DNA of 64,000 bases from SIG603 sp044432645 (GTDB taxonomy: Bacteria > Bacillota > Clostridia > Oscillospirales > Acutalibacteraceae): positions 72,582 through 136,581 of the forward strand of contig JAWXUM010000002.1 in assembly GCA_044432645.1 (NCBI GenBank), written 5' to 3'. Below are positions 26,603-34,966 of the stretch, one piece after another. The position numbers were made by a program, and so were the translations under genes. The stretch's first letter is position 1, and each line of letters opens with the position of its first letter. The notes beneath the pieces were generated by a model. That model did not search any database, was not told the origin of the DNA, and was given only the letters and a program-made list of their open reading frames with translations.

Positions 26603-26737
26603 AGTAATTATATACAATACTCGCTTGCTTTTGTTAGTAAAGTTAGTTTAAAAATTTCGTCGATTTCAATTTGTGTTTTTGAGATAAAAAAAATGTGTAT
26701 TTTCGAAAAAAATGTTAGTCTAAATTTGGTAATTTGC

Positions 26738-26766
26738 TTGATAATTAATATCATATATGATATTAT
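26738..26766 (+). promoter_or_regulatory. Promoter with embedded operator palindrome for the mdh-hdr-flox-frd-fum cluster
   Basis: TTGATA (26738-26743) and TATTAT (26761-26766) are separated by 17 bases. The perfect 20-bp palindrome TAATATCATATATGATATTA (26746-26765) fills the spacer and overlaps the -10 box, the ideal place for a repressor. It does not match the Rex consensus TTGTGAA-N6-TTCACAA. Confidence 0.6.
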
Positions 26767-26830
26767 ATACTTATTAATTATGTAAATTAATAAATGTATT
26801 AATAAATTGAAGATTGAGAGGAATTTAATT

Positions 26831-27775
26831 ATGCAAAGAAAAATTACAATCATCGGCGCTGGTAGCGTTGGTTCAACAATCGCGTACACGCTTTCAAACA
26901 CAGACATCGCTTCTGACATCGTGTTAATCGATATTAATAAAGAAAAGGCTGAAGGCGAAGTTATGGATATTATCCAAGGTACTTGCTTCCGTGACCCTAT
27001 TTCTATTACAGCGGGTGACTACTGCGACGCTATCGATTCTAACATTGTTATCATAACATCAGGTCTTCCTAGAAAACCAGGTCAAACAAGACTAGAGCTT
27101 ACTCAAAACAATGTTAATATCTTAAAACAAATTACTCCTGAAATCGTTAAATATGCACCTGATGCACTTTATATTATTGTAAGTAACCCAGTTGATATTA
27201 TGACTTACATGTTCACAAAAATTTCTGGTATTCCTGAAAACCAAATCATCGGTTCAGGTACAATTCTTGATACAGCTAGACTTCGTTACGGTTTGTCAGA
27301 AAAATTAAACGTTGCACAAAAAAATATTCATGCTCACGTTTTAGGTGAACACGGCGATACATCTTTCATTCCTTGGTCAAACGTTATTGTTTCTACAACA
27401 AATATCGACTATTACTATGAAATAGCTAAAGAGTCAAATATTCATTGTGAACAAATTGATAAAGAAGAAATGATTAACTATGTAAGAAAATCAGGTGGTA
27501 AAATAATTGCAAACAAAGGCGCAACTTATTATGCTGTATCAGCTTCAGTTGTTAATTTGTGTAGTATTTTAACAGCTTCTTCAAGTTCTATAGCTACTGT
27601 TTCTACTATGCTTCATGGTGAATATGGTCTAGATGATGTTTGCCTAAGTGTTCTAACTTTAGTTGGACCTAACGGTGTTGAAGGTAAATTAGAAGCTAAA
27701 TTAACAAGCGAAGAAATCGATAAACTTCACAAAAGTGCTAACGCTTTAAAAGAGATTATCGCAGGAATTGAATAA
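26831..27775 (+). CDS. LDH/MDH family dehydrogenase, predicted malate dehydrogenase
   Basis: The 314-residue protein looks like a bacterial L-lactate dehydrogenase overall (ITIIGAGSVGSTIAY nucleotide fold, Asp34 for NAD preference, GEHGDTSF with the catalytic His). In the substrate-specificity loop it reads GLPRKPGQTRLEL. The residue that is Gln102 in lactate dehydrogenases is Arg here (local residue 81), as in malate dehydrogenases. A Gln102-to-Arg change alone converts Geobacillus LDH to a malate dehydrogenase. With fumarase and fumarate reductase downstream, oxaloacetate to malate is the likely reaction. GAGAGGA precedes the ATG at 26831. Confidence 0.85.
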   Translation: MQRKITIIGAGSVGSTIAYTLSNTDIASDIVLIDINKEKAEGEVMDIIQGTCFRDPISITAGDYCDAIDSNIVIITSGLPRKPGQTRLELTQNNVNILKQITPEIVKYAPDALYIIVSNPVDIMTYMFTKISGIPENQIIGSGTILDTARLRYGLSEKLNVAQKNIHAHVLGEHGDTSFIPWSNVIVSTTNIDYYYEIAKESNIHCEQIDKEEMINYVRKSGGKIIANKGATYYAVSASVVNLCSILTASSSSIATVSTMLHGEYGLDDVCLSVLTLVGPNGVEGKLEAKLTSEEIDKLHKSANALKEIIAGIE

Positions 27776-27793
27776 AACTTACCGGAGGAAAAA

Positions 27794-28585
27794 ATGAAGT
27801 ACAGTTATTATCCAGGATGTACCCTTAAAACTAAAGCTAAAAAATTAGATTTTTATGCTAAAGCTTCTGCTAAGGCCCTAGGATTTGAACTGGAAGAAAT
27901 TGAGTGCTGGCAATGTTGTGGTGGTGTTTATCCACTAGGCACTGATGAAATAGCAAGTAAACTATCTTCAGTTCGAGCTTTGAACGAAGCAAAAGAGAAA
28001 AAACAAGATTTAGTTACTTTGTGTTCTGCTTGTCACCATGTTATTAAACGTGTTAATGACGACATGTTAAATGTAGAGGACATCAGAACAAGAGCTAATA
28101 ATTATATGAAACTTGATGAACCTTATGTAGGTGAAACTCAAGTACTACACTTTTTAGAAGTTCTTCGTGACCGTGTTGGTTTTGCCGAGCTTAAAAAAAG
28201 GGTTGTTAATCCTTTAAAAGGTAGAAAAATTGGCGCATATTACGGTTGTCTTCTTTTAAGACCAAGCGATGTAATGGCTTTTGACGACCCAGAAAACCCA
28301 ACAATTATCGAAGATTTTATTAAGGCTTTAGGTGCAACTCCTGTTATCTATCCTTATAGAAACGAATGTTGTGGTGGTTATATTTCTTTAAAAGAAAAAG
28401 ATATGGCTAAAAGTATGACTGAAAAAATCAAAGAATCTGCTATCGGTTTTGGTGCAGAGTCTTTAATTACAGCATGTCCACTATGTCTTTATAACTTAAA
28501 TAAAAGCGAAACTAATTTACCTGTTTATTATTTAACAGAGCTATTAGCAGAAGCTTTAGGTGTAAAAGAGGAGGAGCAAAACTGA
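27794..28585 (+). CDS. hdrB: Heterodisulfide reductase subunit B homologue (two CCG domains)
   Basis: The 263-residue protein has two cysteine-rich CCG domains: CWQCCGGVYP with an upstream YYPGCTLK and CSACHH, then NECCGGYIS with YYGCLLLRP and CPLCLYNL. In methanogen HdrB these bind two noncubane [4Fe-4S] clusters that reduce the disulfide. Genes hdrB, hdrC and hdrA follow with overlaps. No methanogen coenzymes are expected here, so the acceptor must differ. I suggest the fumarate reductase encoded downstream. Confidence 0.92.
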   Translation: MKYSYYPGCTLKTKAKKLDFYAKASAKALGFELEEIECWQCCGGVYPLGTDEIASKLSSVRALNEAKEKKQDLVTLCSACHHVIKRVNDDMLNVEDIRTRANNYMKLDEPYVGETQVLHFLEVLRDRVGFAELKKRVVNPLKGRKIGAYYGCLLLRPSDVMAFDDPENPTIIEDFIKALGATPVIYPYRNECCGGYISLKEKDMAKSMTEKIKESAIGFGAESLITACPLCLYNLNKSETNLPVYYLTELLAEALGVKEEEQN

Positions 28586-28974
28586 TGAGTCATAAAAATA
28601 GCGATGCACAAAGAATAGCACAAATCAGTGGCGCAAATCCTGCTAAATGTATGAAATGTGGTAAATGTTCTGCTACATGTCCAGCATTTAACGAAATGGA
28701 TATCAAGCCACATCAATTTGTTTCTTATGTTATAAACGATAATGTAGAAGCACTAGTTAACAGCGAAAGTTTATGGAAATGTCTTTCATGCTTTGCTTGT
28801 GTAGAACGTTGTCCAAGAGGTGTTAAACCTGGTCAAATTATTGATGCTGCAAGACAAATTGTAGTTCGTCAAAGCGAAGGAAATTACCTAAAACCAGAGC
28901 AAATTCCTGCACTTTTAGATGAAGATTTACCACAACAGCTACTTGTTAGCGCATTTAGAAGATATAGGAGGTAA
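28585..28974 (+). CDS. hdrC: Heterodisulfide reductase subunit C homologue
   Basis: The 129-residue ferredoxin-like subunit has two [4Fe-4S] motifs, CMKCGKCSATCP and CLSCFACVERCP. It relays electrons from HdrA to HdrB. Its ATG overlaps the hdrB stop, which indicates coupled translation and equal stoichiometry. Confidence 0.92.
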   Translation: MSHKNSDAQRIAQISGANPAKCMKCGKCSATCPAFNEMDIKPHQFVSYVINDNVEALVNSESLWKCLSCFACVERCPRGVKPGQIIDAARQIVVRQSEGNYLKPEQIPALLDEDLPQQLLVSAFRRYRR

Positions 28975-28979
28975 AAATA

Positions 28980-30968
28980 GTGCAAAGAATAGGTGTATTT
29001 GTCTGCCACTGTGGTACTAACATTGCCGGTACAGTTGACGTAACAAAAGTTACCGAAATGGCAAAATTAGAACCAGGTGTTGTACATGCTGAAGAATATC
29101 AATATATGTGTTCAGAAGCTGGACAAGCCAAAATTTTTGAGGCAGCAAAAAAATATGATTTAACAGGATTAGTAATTTGTTCATGTTCTCCTCGTATGCA
29201 TGAAGCTACTTTCCGTAAAGCAGCTGCAAAAGCTGGTCTTAACCCATTTATGGTTGAAATTGCAAACATTCGTGAGCATTGCTCATGGATTCATAAAAAT
29301 ATGGACGAAGGTACTGAAAAAGCCGTTATCCTAGCTCGTGCAGCTATTGCTAAAGTATCTTTAAACACACCACTTATTTCTGGTGAAAGCAAAGTTACAA
29401 AAAGAGCTTTAGTTATCGGTGGTGGTATTGCTGGTATTCAATCAGCTTTAGACATAGCCGAGGCTGGTTTTAAAGTTGACATCGTTGAAAGAACACCAAG
29501 CATCGGTGGTAGAATGTCACAAGTTGACAAAACTTTCCCAACACTTGACTGTTCAGCTTGTATCTTAACTCCTAAAATGGTTGATGCGGCTTCTCACGAA
29601 AATATCACTATACATACTTATAGTGAAGTTGACAGCGTTTCAGGTTTTGTTGGCGATTTTGAAGTTAAAATTCGCAAAAAACCAAGATTTGTTGACATGA
29701 CTAAATGTACAGGCTGTGGTGCTTGTATGGAAAAATGCCCAATGAAAAGAACTCCAAGTGAGTTTAACCGTGGTCTTAACAATAGACCTGCTATCTTCAC
29801 TCCTTTTGCTCAAGCTATTCCAAATGTGCCTGTAATAGACCCTAATGCTTGCATTATGCTTAAAACAGGTAAATGTGGTATTTGTTCAAAAGTTTGTCAA
29901 GCTGGTGCTATTGACTACAAACAAAAAGAAGAAATTATAACAGAAACTTACGGTGCTATTGTTGTTGCTACTGGTTTTGACACAATTAAACTAGATAAAT
30001 ACGACGAATATGCTTATAACCAAAGTAAAGACGTTATCACTTCTTTAGAACTTGAAAGAATTATGAATGCGGCTGGTCCTACACATGGCCATTTAGAGAG
30101 AATGTCAGACGGTAAAGCTCCTAAAAATATGGTCTTTATCCAATGTGTTGGCTCACGTTGTTCAGATAATAGAGGAAAAAGCTATTGCTCTAAAATTTGT
30201 TGTATGTATACTGCAAAACACGCAATGCTTATCCGTGATAAATATCCAGATGTTAACGTGCATGTTTTCTACATAGACGTTCGTACACCTGGTAAAAACT
30301 TTGACGAATTTTACAGACGTGCTGTTGAAGATTACGGCGTAGATTACATTAAAGGTCAAGTTGGTAAGGTTATTCCTCAACCAAATGGTCAGCTATTAGT
30401 TCAAGCTTCTGACCTTCTTGATAACAAACAAATTCTTATGGAAGCCGATATGGTTGTTCTTGCAACAGCTATCGAGCCAGAAGCTGGCGTTAGAAACATC
30501 GCTACAATGCTTACTGCAAGTATCGACACTAACAACTTCTTAACAGAAGCTCACCCAAAACTTCGTCCTGTAGAATCTCCAACTGCTGGTATCTTCCTTT
30601 CAGGTGTATGCCAAGGACCTAAAGATATTCCAGAAACAGTTGCGCAAGCAAGTGCTGCTGCTGTTAAAGCAATTGGACTTTTAGTTAAAAATAAACTTAC
30701 AACTAACCCTTGTACTGCAAAATCTGACGAACTACGTTGTAACGGCTGTTCCGTTTGTGCTAATGTTTGCCCTTATGGTGCTATTAGCTACGAAACTAAA
30801 GAGATTAATGACCACGGTGTTCGTGAAACAAGAAGAGTTGCATTTGTTAACAATGCACTTTGTCAAGGTTGTGGTGCTTGTACTGTTGCTTGTCCATCAG
30901 GTTGTATGGATTTACAAGGTTTCTCAAACAGACAAATTTTAGCGGAGGTAGATGCAATATGTCGATAG
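28980..30968 (+). CDS. hdrA: Heterodisulfide reductase subunit A homologue (bifurcating FAD subunit)
   Basis: The 662-residue protein starts with GTG behind AGGAGG. It has the HdrA N-terminal domain (FVCHCGTNI, CSCSPRMHEATFR, IREHCSW), a thioredoxin-reductase-like FAD domain (VIGGGIAGIQSALDIAE) and the LDCSACILTPKM segment. Four Fe-S motifs follow: CTGCGACMEKCP, CGICSKVCQAG, and two C-terminal ferredoxin motifs, CNGCSVCANVCPYG and CQGCGACTVACPSG. In characterised complexes the HdrA flavin splits electron pairs between a high-potential acceptor via HdrBC and low-potential ferredoxin. Its last 10 bases overlap the next gene. Confidence 0.94.
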   Translation: MQRIGVFVCHCGTNIAGTVDVTKVTEMAKLEPGVVHAEEYQYMCSEAGQAKIFEAAKKYDLTGLVICSCSPRMHEATFRKAAAKAGLNPFMVEIANIREHCSWIHKNMDEGTEKAVILARAAIAKVSLNTPLISGESKVTKRALVIGGGIAGIQSALDIAEAGFKVDIVERTPSIGGRMSQVDKTFPTLDCSACILTPKMVDAASHENITIHTYSEVDSVSGFVGDFEVKIRKKPRFVDMTKCTGCGACMEKCPMKRTPSEFNRGLNNRPAIFTPFAQAIPNVPVIDPNACIMLKTGKCGICSKVCQAGAIDYKQKEEIITETYGAIVVATGFDTIKLDKYDEYAYNQSKDVITSLELERIMNAAGPTHGHLERMSDGKAPKNMVFIQCVGSRCSDNRGKSYCSKICCMYTAKHAMLIRDKYPDVNVHVFYIDVRTPGKNFDEFYRRAVEDYGVDYIKGQVGKVIPQPNGQLLVQASDLLDNKQILMEADMVVLATAIEPEAGVRNIATMLTASIDTNNFLTEAHPKLRPVESPTAGIFLSGVCQGPKDIPETVAQASAAAVKAIGLLVKNKLTTNPCTAKSDELRCNGCSVCANVCPYGAISYETKEINDHGVRETRRVAFVNNALCQGCGACTVACPSGCMDLQGFSNRQILAEVDAICR

Positions 30969-31396
30969 AAAAAGAATTTAAACCTAAAATCGTTGCTTTC
31001 TGCTGTAACTGGTGTAGTTACGCTGGTGCTGACTTAGCAGGTAGTAGCCGTCTTGCATACCCAGCTGATGTTAAAATTATCCGTGTTCCTTGTTCTTGCC
31101 GTGTAAACCCAATGTTTATACTAAGAGCTTTTGAAAGAGGTGCTGACGGTGTAATTATTTGTGGTTGTCACCCAGGCGACTGTCACTACTCAACAGGTAA
31201 CTATTATGCAAGAAGAAGAATGACACTTTTATATTCAATGCTTGATTATATCGGTGTTGAAAAAGGTAGAAACCGTGTAGAATGGGTTTCTGCTGCTGAG
31301 GGTGTAAAATTCTCTACAACTATGAATGATTTTGTAAGCACAATTTATTCACTAGGAGAAAACAGGAAATTGGGGGATCTAAGATGCAAGAATTAA
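30959..31396 (+). CDS. MvhD/FloxD-like [2Fe-2S] electron-transfer subunit
   Basis: The 145-residue protein has Cys motifs CCNWCSYAGAD, CSCRVNP and CGCHPGDCHY, all diagnostic of the MvhD family that docks an electron-donor module onto HdrA. Where hydrogenase subunits would follow in methanogens, Flox-type NADH-oxidising subunits follow here, so this is the FloxD equivalent. I use the ATG at 30959 after GGAGGT. It overlaps hdrA by 10 bases and the next gene by 13. Confidence 0.9.
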   Translation: MSIEKEFKPKIVAFCCNWCSYAGADLAGSSRLAYPADVKIIRVPCSCRVNPMFILRAFERGADGVIICGCHPGDCHYSTGNYYARRRMTLLYSMLDYIGVEKGRNRVEWVSAAEGVKFSTTMNDFVSTIYSLGENRKLGDLRCKN

Positions 31397-32358
31397 TTAC
31401 AAGAGCAAAAGAACTACTTGCAGATGGAACCGTTAAACAAGTTTTAGGTTGGAGAAAAGGTGACTTAGCTTACAACCCAGAACCATTCTTCTTTACTAGC
31501 GAAGAATCTTTAAACGATTTTGTTTACAATGGTTTTTGTGGTGCAAATTTAAGTGGCTATATGATTAACGCTACTAAATTTGAAGGAACAACTTTAGTTT
31601 TCCTAAAACCATGCGACACATATAGCTTTAATCAACTTATTAAAGAAAACCGTGTTGACAGAGAAAGAACATATATTATCGGTGTTGGCTGTAAAGGCAA
31701 ACTTAATATAGAAAACATTAAATCACAAGGCGTTAAAGGTATCGAAAGTATCTCTGGTGTTGAGCTTAGTGAGCCTTGCGATAATATTGAAATAAAAACA
31801 ATTTATGGCGATAAAACTGTAACTTACGAGTCAGCAATGCTTGAAAGATGTTCAGTTTGCAAAGGCAAAGACCATATGATTTTTGACGAAGTTATTGGCG
31901 AAAGCAAAGATACTTCTTCAAAAGATAAATTTGCTGAAATTGCTGCAATTGAAAAAATGAATCCAGAAGAAAAATTTGCTTTCTTCCAAAAAGAACTAAG
32001 CAAATGTATCAGATGTAACGCTTGTAGAAACGTATGCCCTGCATGTACTTGTAGAAAATGTGTTTTTGACAGTGATAAATTTGACTCTGCTCAAAAAGCA
32101 AATGTTGATTCATTCGAAGAAAAAATGTTCCACATTATTCGTGCTTTCCACGTTGCTGGTCGTTGTACTGACTGTGGCGAGTGTAGCCGTGTATGTCCAC
32201 AAGGCATTAGACTTCACCTATTTAACCGTAAATTCATCAAAGATATTAACGAGTTCTATGGCGATTTCCAAGCTGGCTGTGACAGTGAAACAAAAGGCCC
32301 TCTAACTGACTTCACATTTACTGATGTAGAGCCAAGTATCGTTTCAGAAAGGGGATAA
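31384..32358 (+). CDS. FloxC-like Fe-S protein of the Hdr-Flox complex
   Basis: The 324-residue protein has an N-terminal alpha/beta region (YNPEPFFFTSEESL, FLKPCDTYSF, IIGVGCKGKLN, CSVCKG). Two ferredoxin motifs follow: CIRCNACRNVCP, extended by ACTCRKC, and CTDCGECSRVCPQG. Its place between FloxD-like and FloxB-like genes matches the hdr-floxDCBA order described for Desulfovibrio. It probably carries electrons from the NADH-oxidising subunits towards FloxD and HdrA. The assignment rests on order and motifs, not on alignment. Confidence 0.78.
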   Translation: MQELITRAKELLADGTVKQVLGWRKGDLAYNPEPFFFTSEESLNDFVYNGFCGANLSGYMINATKFEGTTLVFLKPCDTYSFNQLIKENRVDRERTYIIGVGCKGKLNIENIKSQGVKGIESISGVELSEPCDNIEIKTIYGDKTVTYESAMLERCSVCKGKDHMIFDEVIGESKDTSSKDKFAEIAAIEKMNPEEKFAFFQKELSKCIRCNACRNVCPACTCRKCVFDSDKFDSAQKANVDSFEEKMFHIIRAFHVAGRCTDCGECSRVCPQGIRLHLFNRKFIKDINEFYGDFQAGCDSETKGPLTDFTFTDVEPSIVSERG

Positions 32359-32361
32359 TGT

Positions 32362-33393
32362 ATGTATAAAATAGCACTTGAAAATTTAGCTGCATTATTC
32401 AGCCTAATTAATGAAAACAAAGAGCTTTATGCTCCAATTAAAATCGGTGAGCAAGTTAATTTTGCGGCTTGGGACGAAAACAGTGAAGTAGATTTATTAA
32501 CACTTAAAACTGTAAAATCTGCTAAAGATGCATTTTTTCCACAAAGTGAAACACTTTACACTTGTAAAACTGAAGATAATAAAATCACTTTCACTCCACA
32601 AGAACTTCAAGACCAACAATTTGTTATGTTTGGTGTAAAAGCTTGTGATGTAAGAGGATTTGAAGTACTTGACAGAGTATTTTTAGCTGACCCAATTGAC
32701 ACTTTCTATGCTGCAAGACGTTTTAATGGTATTGTTGTTTCCTTAGCTTGTAACGAGCCAGACGACAGCTGTTTCTGTAGTGTTTTTGGTATTGATGCTG
32801 CAAATCCAGGTGCAGATGTTGCAACTTGGATAGTAGACGGTGAGCTTTATTGGAACGCTTTAAGCGACAAAGGTATTGATTTAACTGAACAAGTTAAATC
32901 TGTTTTAGTTGAAGCTGATGAAGTAGTTGTTGAAACTAAAAAAGCTGAAATTAAAGCTATTACTGCTAAACTTCCTTATACTAATCTTTCACTTGAAGGT
33001 TGGAATGGCGATGCTTTAGAAGAAAAATTTGATGCTCCAAATTGGGAAGAATTATACAAAACTTGCTTAGCTTGTGGTACCTGTACTTTTGTATGCCCAA
33101 CTTGTCAATGTTACGACATTAAAGACTACAAAGGCAACAAAAAAGTAGAGCGTTACCGTTGTTGGGACTCTTGTATGTATTCCGACTTTACAATGATGGC
33201 GCATGGTAACAACCGTAACAGCCAAATGCAAAGATTTAGACAAAGATTTATGCATAAACTTGTTTATTTCCCAGCTAACAACGACGGAATGTATTCTTGC
33301 GTTGGTTGTGGCAGATGTGTTGACAAATGCCCAGCATCACTTAATATAGTAAAAGTAATTAAATCTTTTCAAAATAACGGAGGAAATGTATAA
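32362..33393 (+). CDS. FloxB-like 4Fe-4S protein (anaerobic sulfite reductase A type)
   Basis: The 343-residue protein has an N-terminal domain like AsrA or hydrogenase beta-type subunits (FGVKACDVRGFEVLDRVF, SLACNEPDDSCFC). Two C-terminal cluster motifs, CLACGTCTFVCPTCQC and CVGCGRCVDKCP, follow. AsrA and FloxB pass electrons between a flavin NAD(P)H subunit and the rest of the complex. The next gene is that flavin subunit, and their stop and start codons overlap. Confidence 0.85.
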   Translation: MYKIALENLAALFSLINENKELYAPIKIGEQVNFAAWDENSEVDLLTLKTVKSAKDAFFPQSETLYTCKTEDNKITFTPQELQDQQFVMFGVKACDVRGFEVLDRVFLADPIDTFYAARRFNGIVVSLACNEPDDSCFCSVFGIDAANPGADVATWIVDGELYWNALSDKGIDLTEQVKSVLVEADEVVVETKKAEIKAITAKLPYTNLSLEGWNGDALEEKFDAPNWEELYKTCLACGTCTFVCPTCQCYDIKDYKGNKKVERYRCWDSCMYSDFTMMAHGNNRNSQMQRFRQRFMHKLVYFPANNDGMYSCVGCGRCVDKCPASLNIVKVIKSFQNNGGNV

Positions 33394-34256
33394 TGAGTCA
33401 TCATGAATGTACCTGTCATCCAGGTTTTGAGCACGATACATTAATTCCTATGGTTGGTGTTATAACTAAAATTACACAACAAACTCCAGATGTAAAAACA
33501 TTCCGTGTTGTTGGCAGAGATGGCAACAAATTATTTAAGCATATGCCTGGCCAATGTGCTATGGTATGCGCACCTGGTATTGGCGAAGGAATGTTCTCAA
33601 TTACTTCTTCACCAACAAACAAGGAATATCAAGAATTCAGTATAAAACAATGTGGCGTTTTAACCGACTATCTTCACGCTTTAGAAGTTGGTGCAGAAAT
33701 CGGTGTGCGTGGCCCTTATGGTAATAACTTCCCAGTTGAAGAACCAGCACTTAAAGGTCAAAACCTTTTATTTATAGCTGGTGGTATCGGCCTTGCTCCT
33801 TTACGCTCTGTTATTAACTATGTTATAGATAATAGAGAAAATTATGGAACTGTTGACATCGTTTACGGTTCACGTTCTGCTGATGATTTAGTAGGGCTTG
33901 AAGAAATTCAAAATGTATGGATGAACACACCAGGCGTTAACGTTCACTTAACTATCGACAGACCTCAAGAGGGATGGGATGGTAATGTTGGTTTTGTTCC
34001 TACATACTTAAAAGAATTAGGTTTAACAACTGACAAAGTAGCACTTGTTTGTGGACCTCCTATTATGATTAAATTCGTACTAGCTGGACTAGAAGAAATG
34101 GGATTCACTAAATCTCAAGCATGGACAACACTTGAACTTCGTATGAAATGCGGTGTTGGTAAATGTGGTAGATGTAATATTGGTTCAAAATTTGTTTGTA
34201 AAGACGGTCCAGTTTTCCGTTGTGACGAAGTTGACGAACTACCTAACGAGTATTAA
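33393..34256 (+). CDS. FloxA-like FAD/NAD(P)H-binding oxidoreductase subunit
   Basis: The 287-residue protein belongs to the ferredoxin-NADP reductase superfamily (PyrK/AsrB type). The FAD site is around PGQCAMVCAPG and SITSSPTN, and the nucleotide site is AGGIGLAPLRSVINY. At the C-terminus CGVGKCGRC, followed by KFVCKDGPVF, binds a [2Fe-2S] cluster. It is the expected entry point for NADH electrons into the Hdr complex. NADH rather than NADPH is inferred from Flox homologues, not read from the sequence. Confidence 0.88.
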   Translation: MSHHECTCHPGFEHDTLIPMVGVITKITQQTPDVKTFRVVGRDGNKLFKHMPGQCAMVCAPGIGEGMFSITSSPTNKEYQEFSIKQCGVLTDYLHALEVGAEIGVRGPYGNNFPVEEPALKGQNLLFIAGGIGLAPLRSVINYVIDNRENYGTVDIVYGSRSADDLVGLEEIQNVWMNTPGVNVHLTIDRPQEGWDGNVGFVPTYLKELGLTTDKVALVCGPPIMIKFVLAGLEEMGFTKSQAWTTLELRMKCGVGKCGRCNIGSKFVCKDGPVFRCDEVDELPNEY

Positions 34257-34277
34257 TTGAAAGGATTGGTTACTAAA

Positions 34278-34952
34278 ATGCAAGAAATGGTAAATGTATA
34301 TTTTAGTGGTAAAAAGTACAGTGTTCCTGCTGAATTAACAATTATGACAGCTATGGAATATGCTGGTTACACTATTAAAAGAGGTTGCGGATGCCGTCAT
34401 GGCTTCTGTGGTGCATGTGCAACTATCTATAGAGTAAAAGGTCAAAACGAGATTAAAACATGCCTAGCGTGTCAAACTCAAGTTGTAGAGGGAATGTATG
34501 TTGCATCTATTCCTTTCTTCCCAACAGATAAAAAAACATACGACATCAACCAAATCAAACCAACAGAGCAAATTATGATGGAATTATATCCTGAAATTTA
34601 CAGCTGTATTGGTTGTAACGCTTGTACAAAAGCTTGTACTCAAGGATTAAACGTAATGCAATACATTGCTTACGCACAAAGAGGCGAGTTCGAAAAATGT
34701 GCAGAAGAGTCATTTGACTGCGTAGGTTGTGGATGTTGTACAGTAAGATGCCCAGCAGGTATTTCTCATCCTCAAGTTGGTGTTTTAGCTAGAAGATTAA
34801 CAGGTAAATATCTTGCTCCTGAAACTGCTCACTTAAAAACAAGAGTAGAAGAAGTAAGAGCTGGTGCATATGACGCACTAATTGAGCAAATTATGCAAAA
34901 ACCAATTACAGAAATGAAAGAACTATACAACACAAGAGAAATTGAGAAGTAA
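34278..34952 (+). CDS. Fumarate reductase iron-sulfur subunit-like protein (TfrB N-terminal type)
   Basis: The protein of about 224 residues has an N-terminal plant-type [2Fe-2S] domain (GCGCRHGFCGAC, then CLACQT) and a C-terminal pair of Fe-S motifs (CIGCNACTKACTQG, CVGCGCCTVRCPAG). This is the SdhB/FrdB layout. It lacks the extra CCG domain that methanogen thiol:fumarate reductase TfrB carries; those domains are instead in the separate HdrB of this cluster. The ATG at 34278 follows AAAGGAT, and I prefer it to an upstream TTG. The flavoprotein follows 14 bases later. Confidence 0.85.
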   Translation: MQEMVNVYFSGKKYSVPAELTIMTAMEYAGYTIKRGCGCRHGFCGACATIYRVKGQNEIKTCLACQTQVVEGMYVASIPFFPTDKKTYDINQIKPTEQIMMELYPEIYSCIGCNACTKACTQGLNVMQYIAYAQRGEFEKCAEESFDCVGCGCCTVRCPAGISHPQVGVLARRLTGKYLAPETAHLKTRVEEVRAGAYDALIEQIMQKPITEMKELYNTREIEK

Positions 34953-34966
34953 GGAGGGTAACTAAT

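Noticed and set aside
26591..26785. 64-codon ORF in the spacer before the malate dehydrogenase gene
   Set aside because: It overlaps the terminator palindrome and the promoter/operator, has no ribosome binding site, and the Ile/Phe/Asn/Lys-rich composition is what AT-rich noncoding DNA gives.
26831..27775. Plain L-lactate dehydrogenase
   Set aside because: The overall sequence is LDH-like, but the specificity residue is Arg and every neighbour is a malate/fumarate/succinate enzyme.
27794..34256. A methanogen-type hydrogenase-Hdr complex (Mvh-Hdr)
   Set aside because: There are no hydrogenase large or small subunits with NiFe cysteine motifs; the MvhD-like protein is followed by NAD(P)H-flavin and Fe-S subunits.
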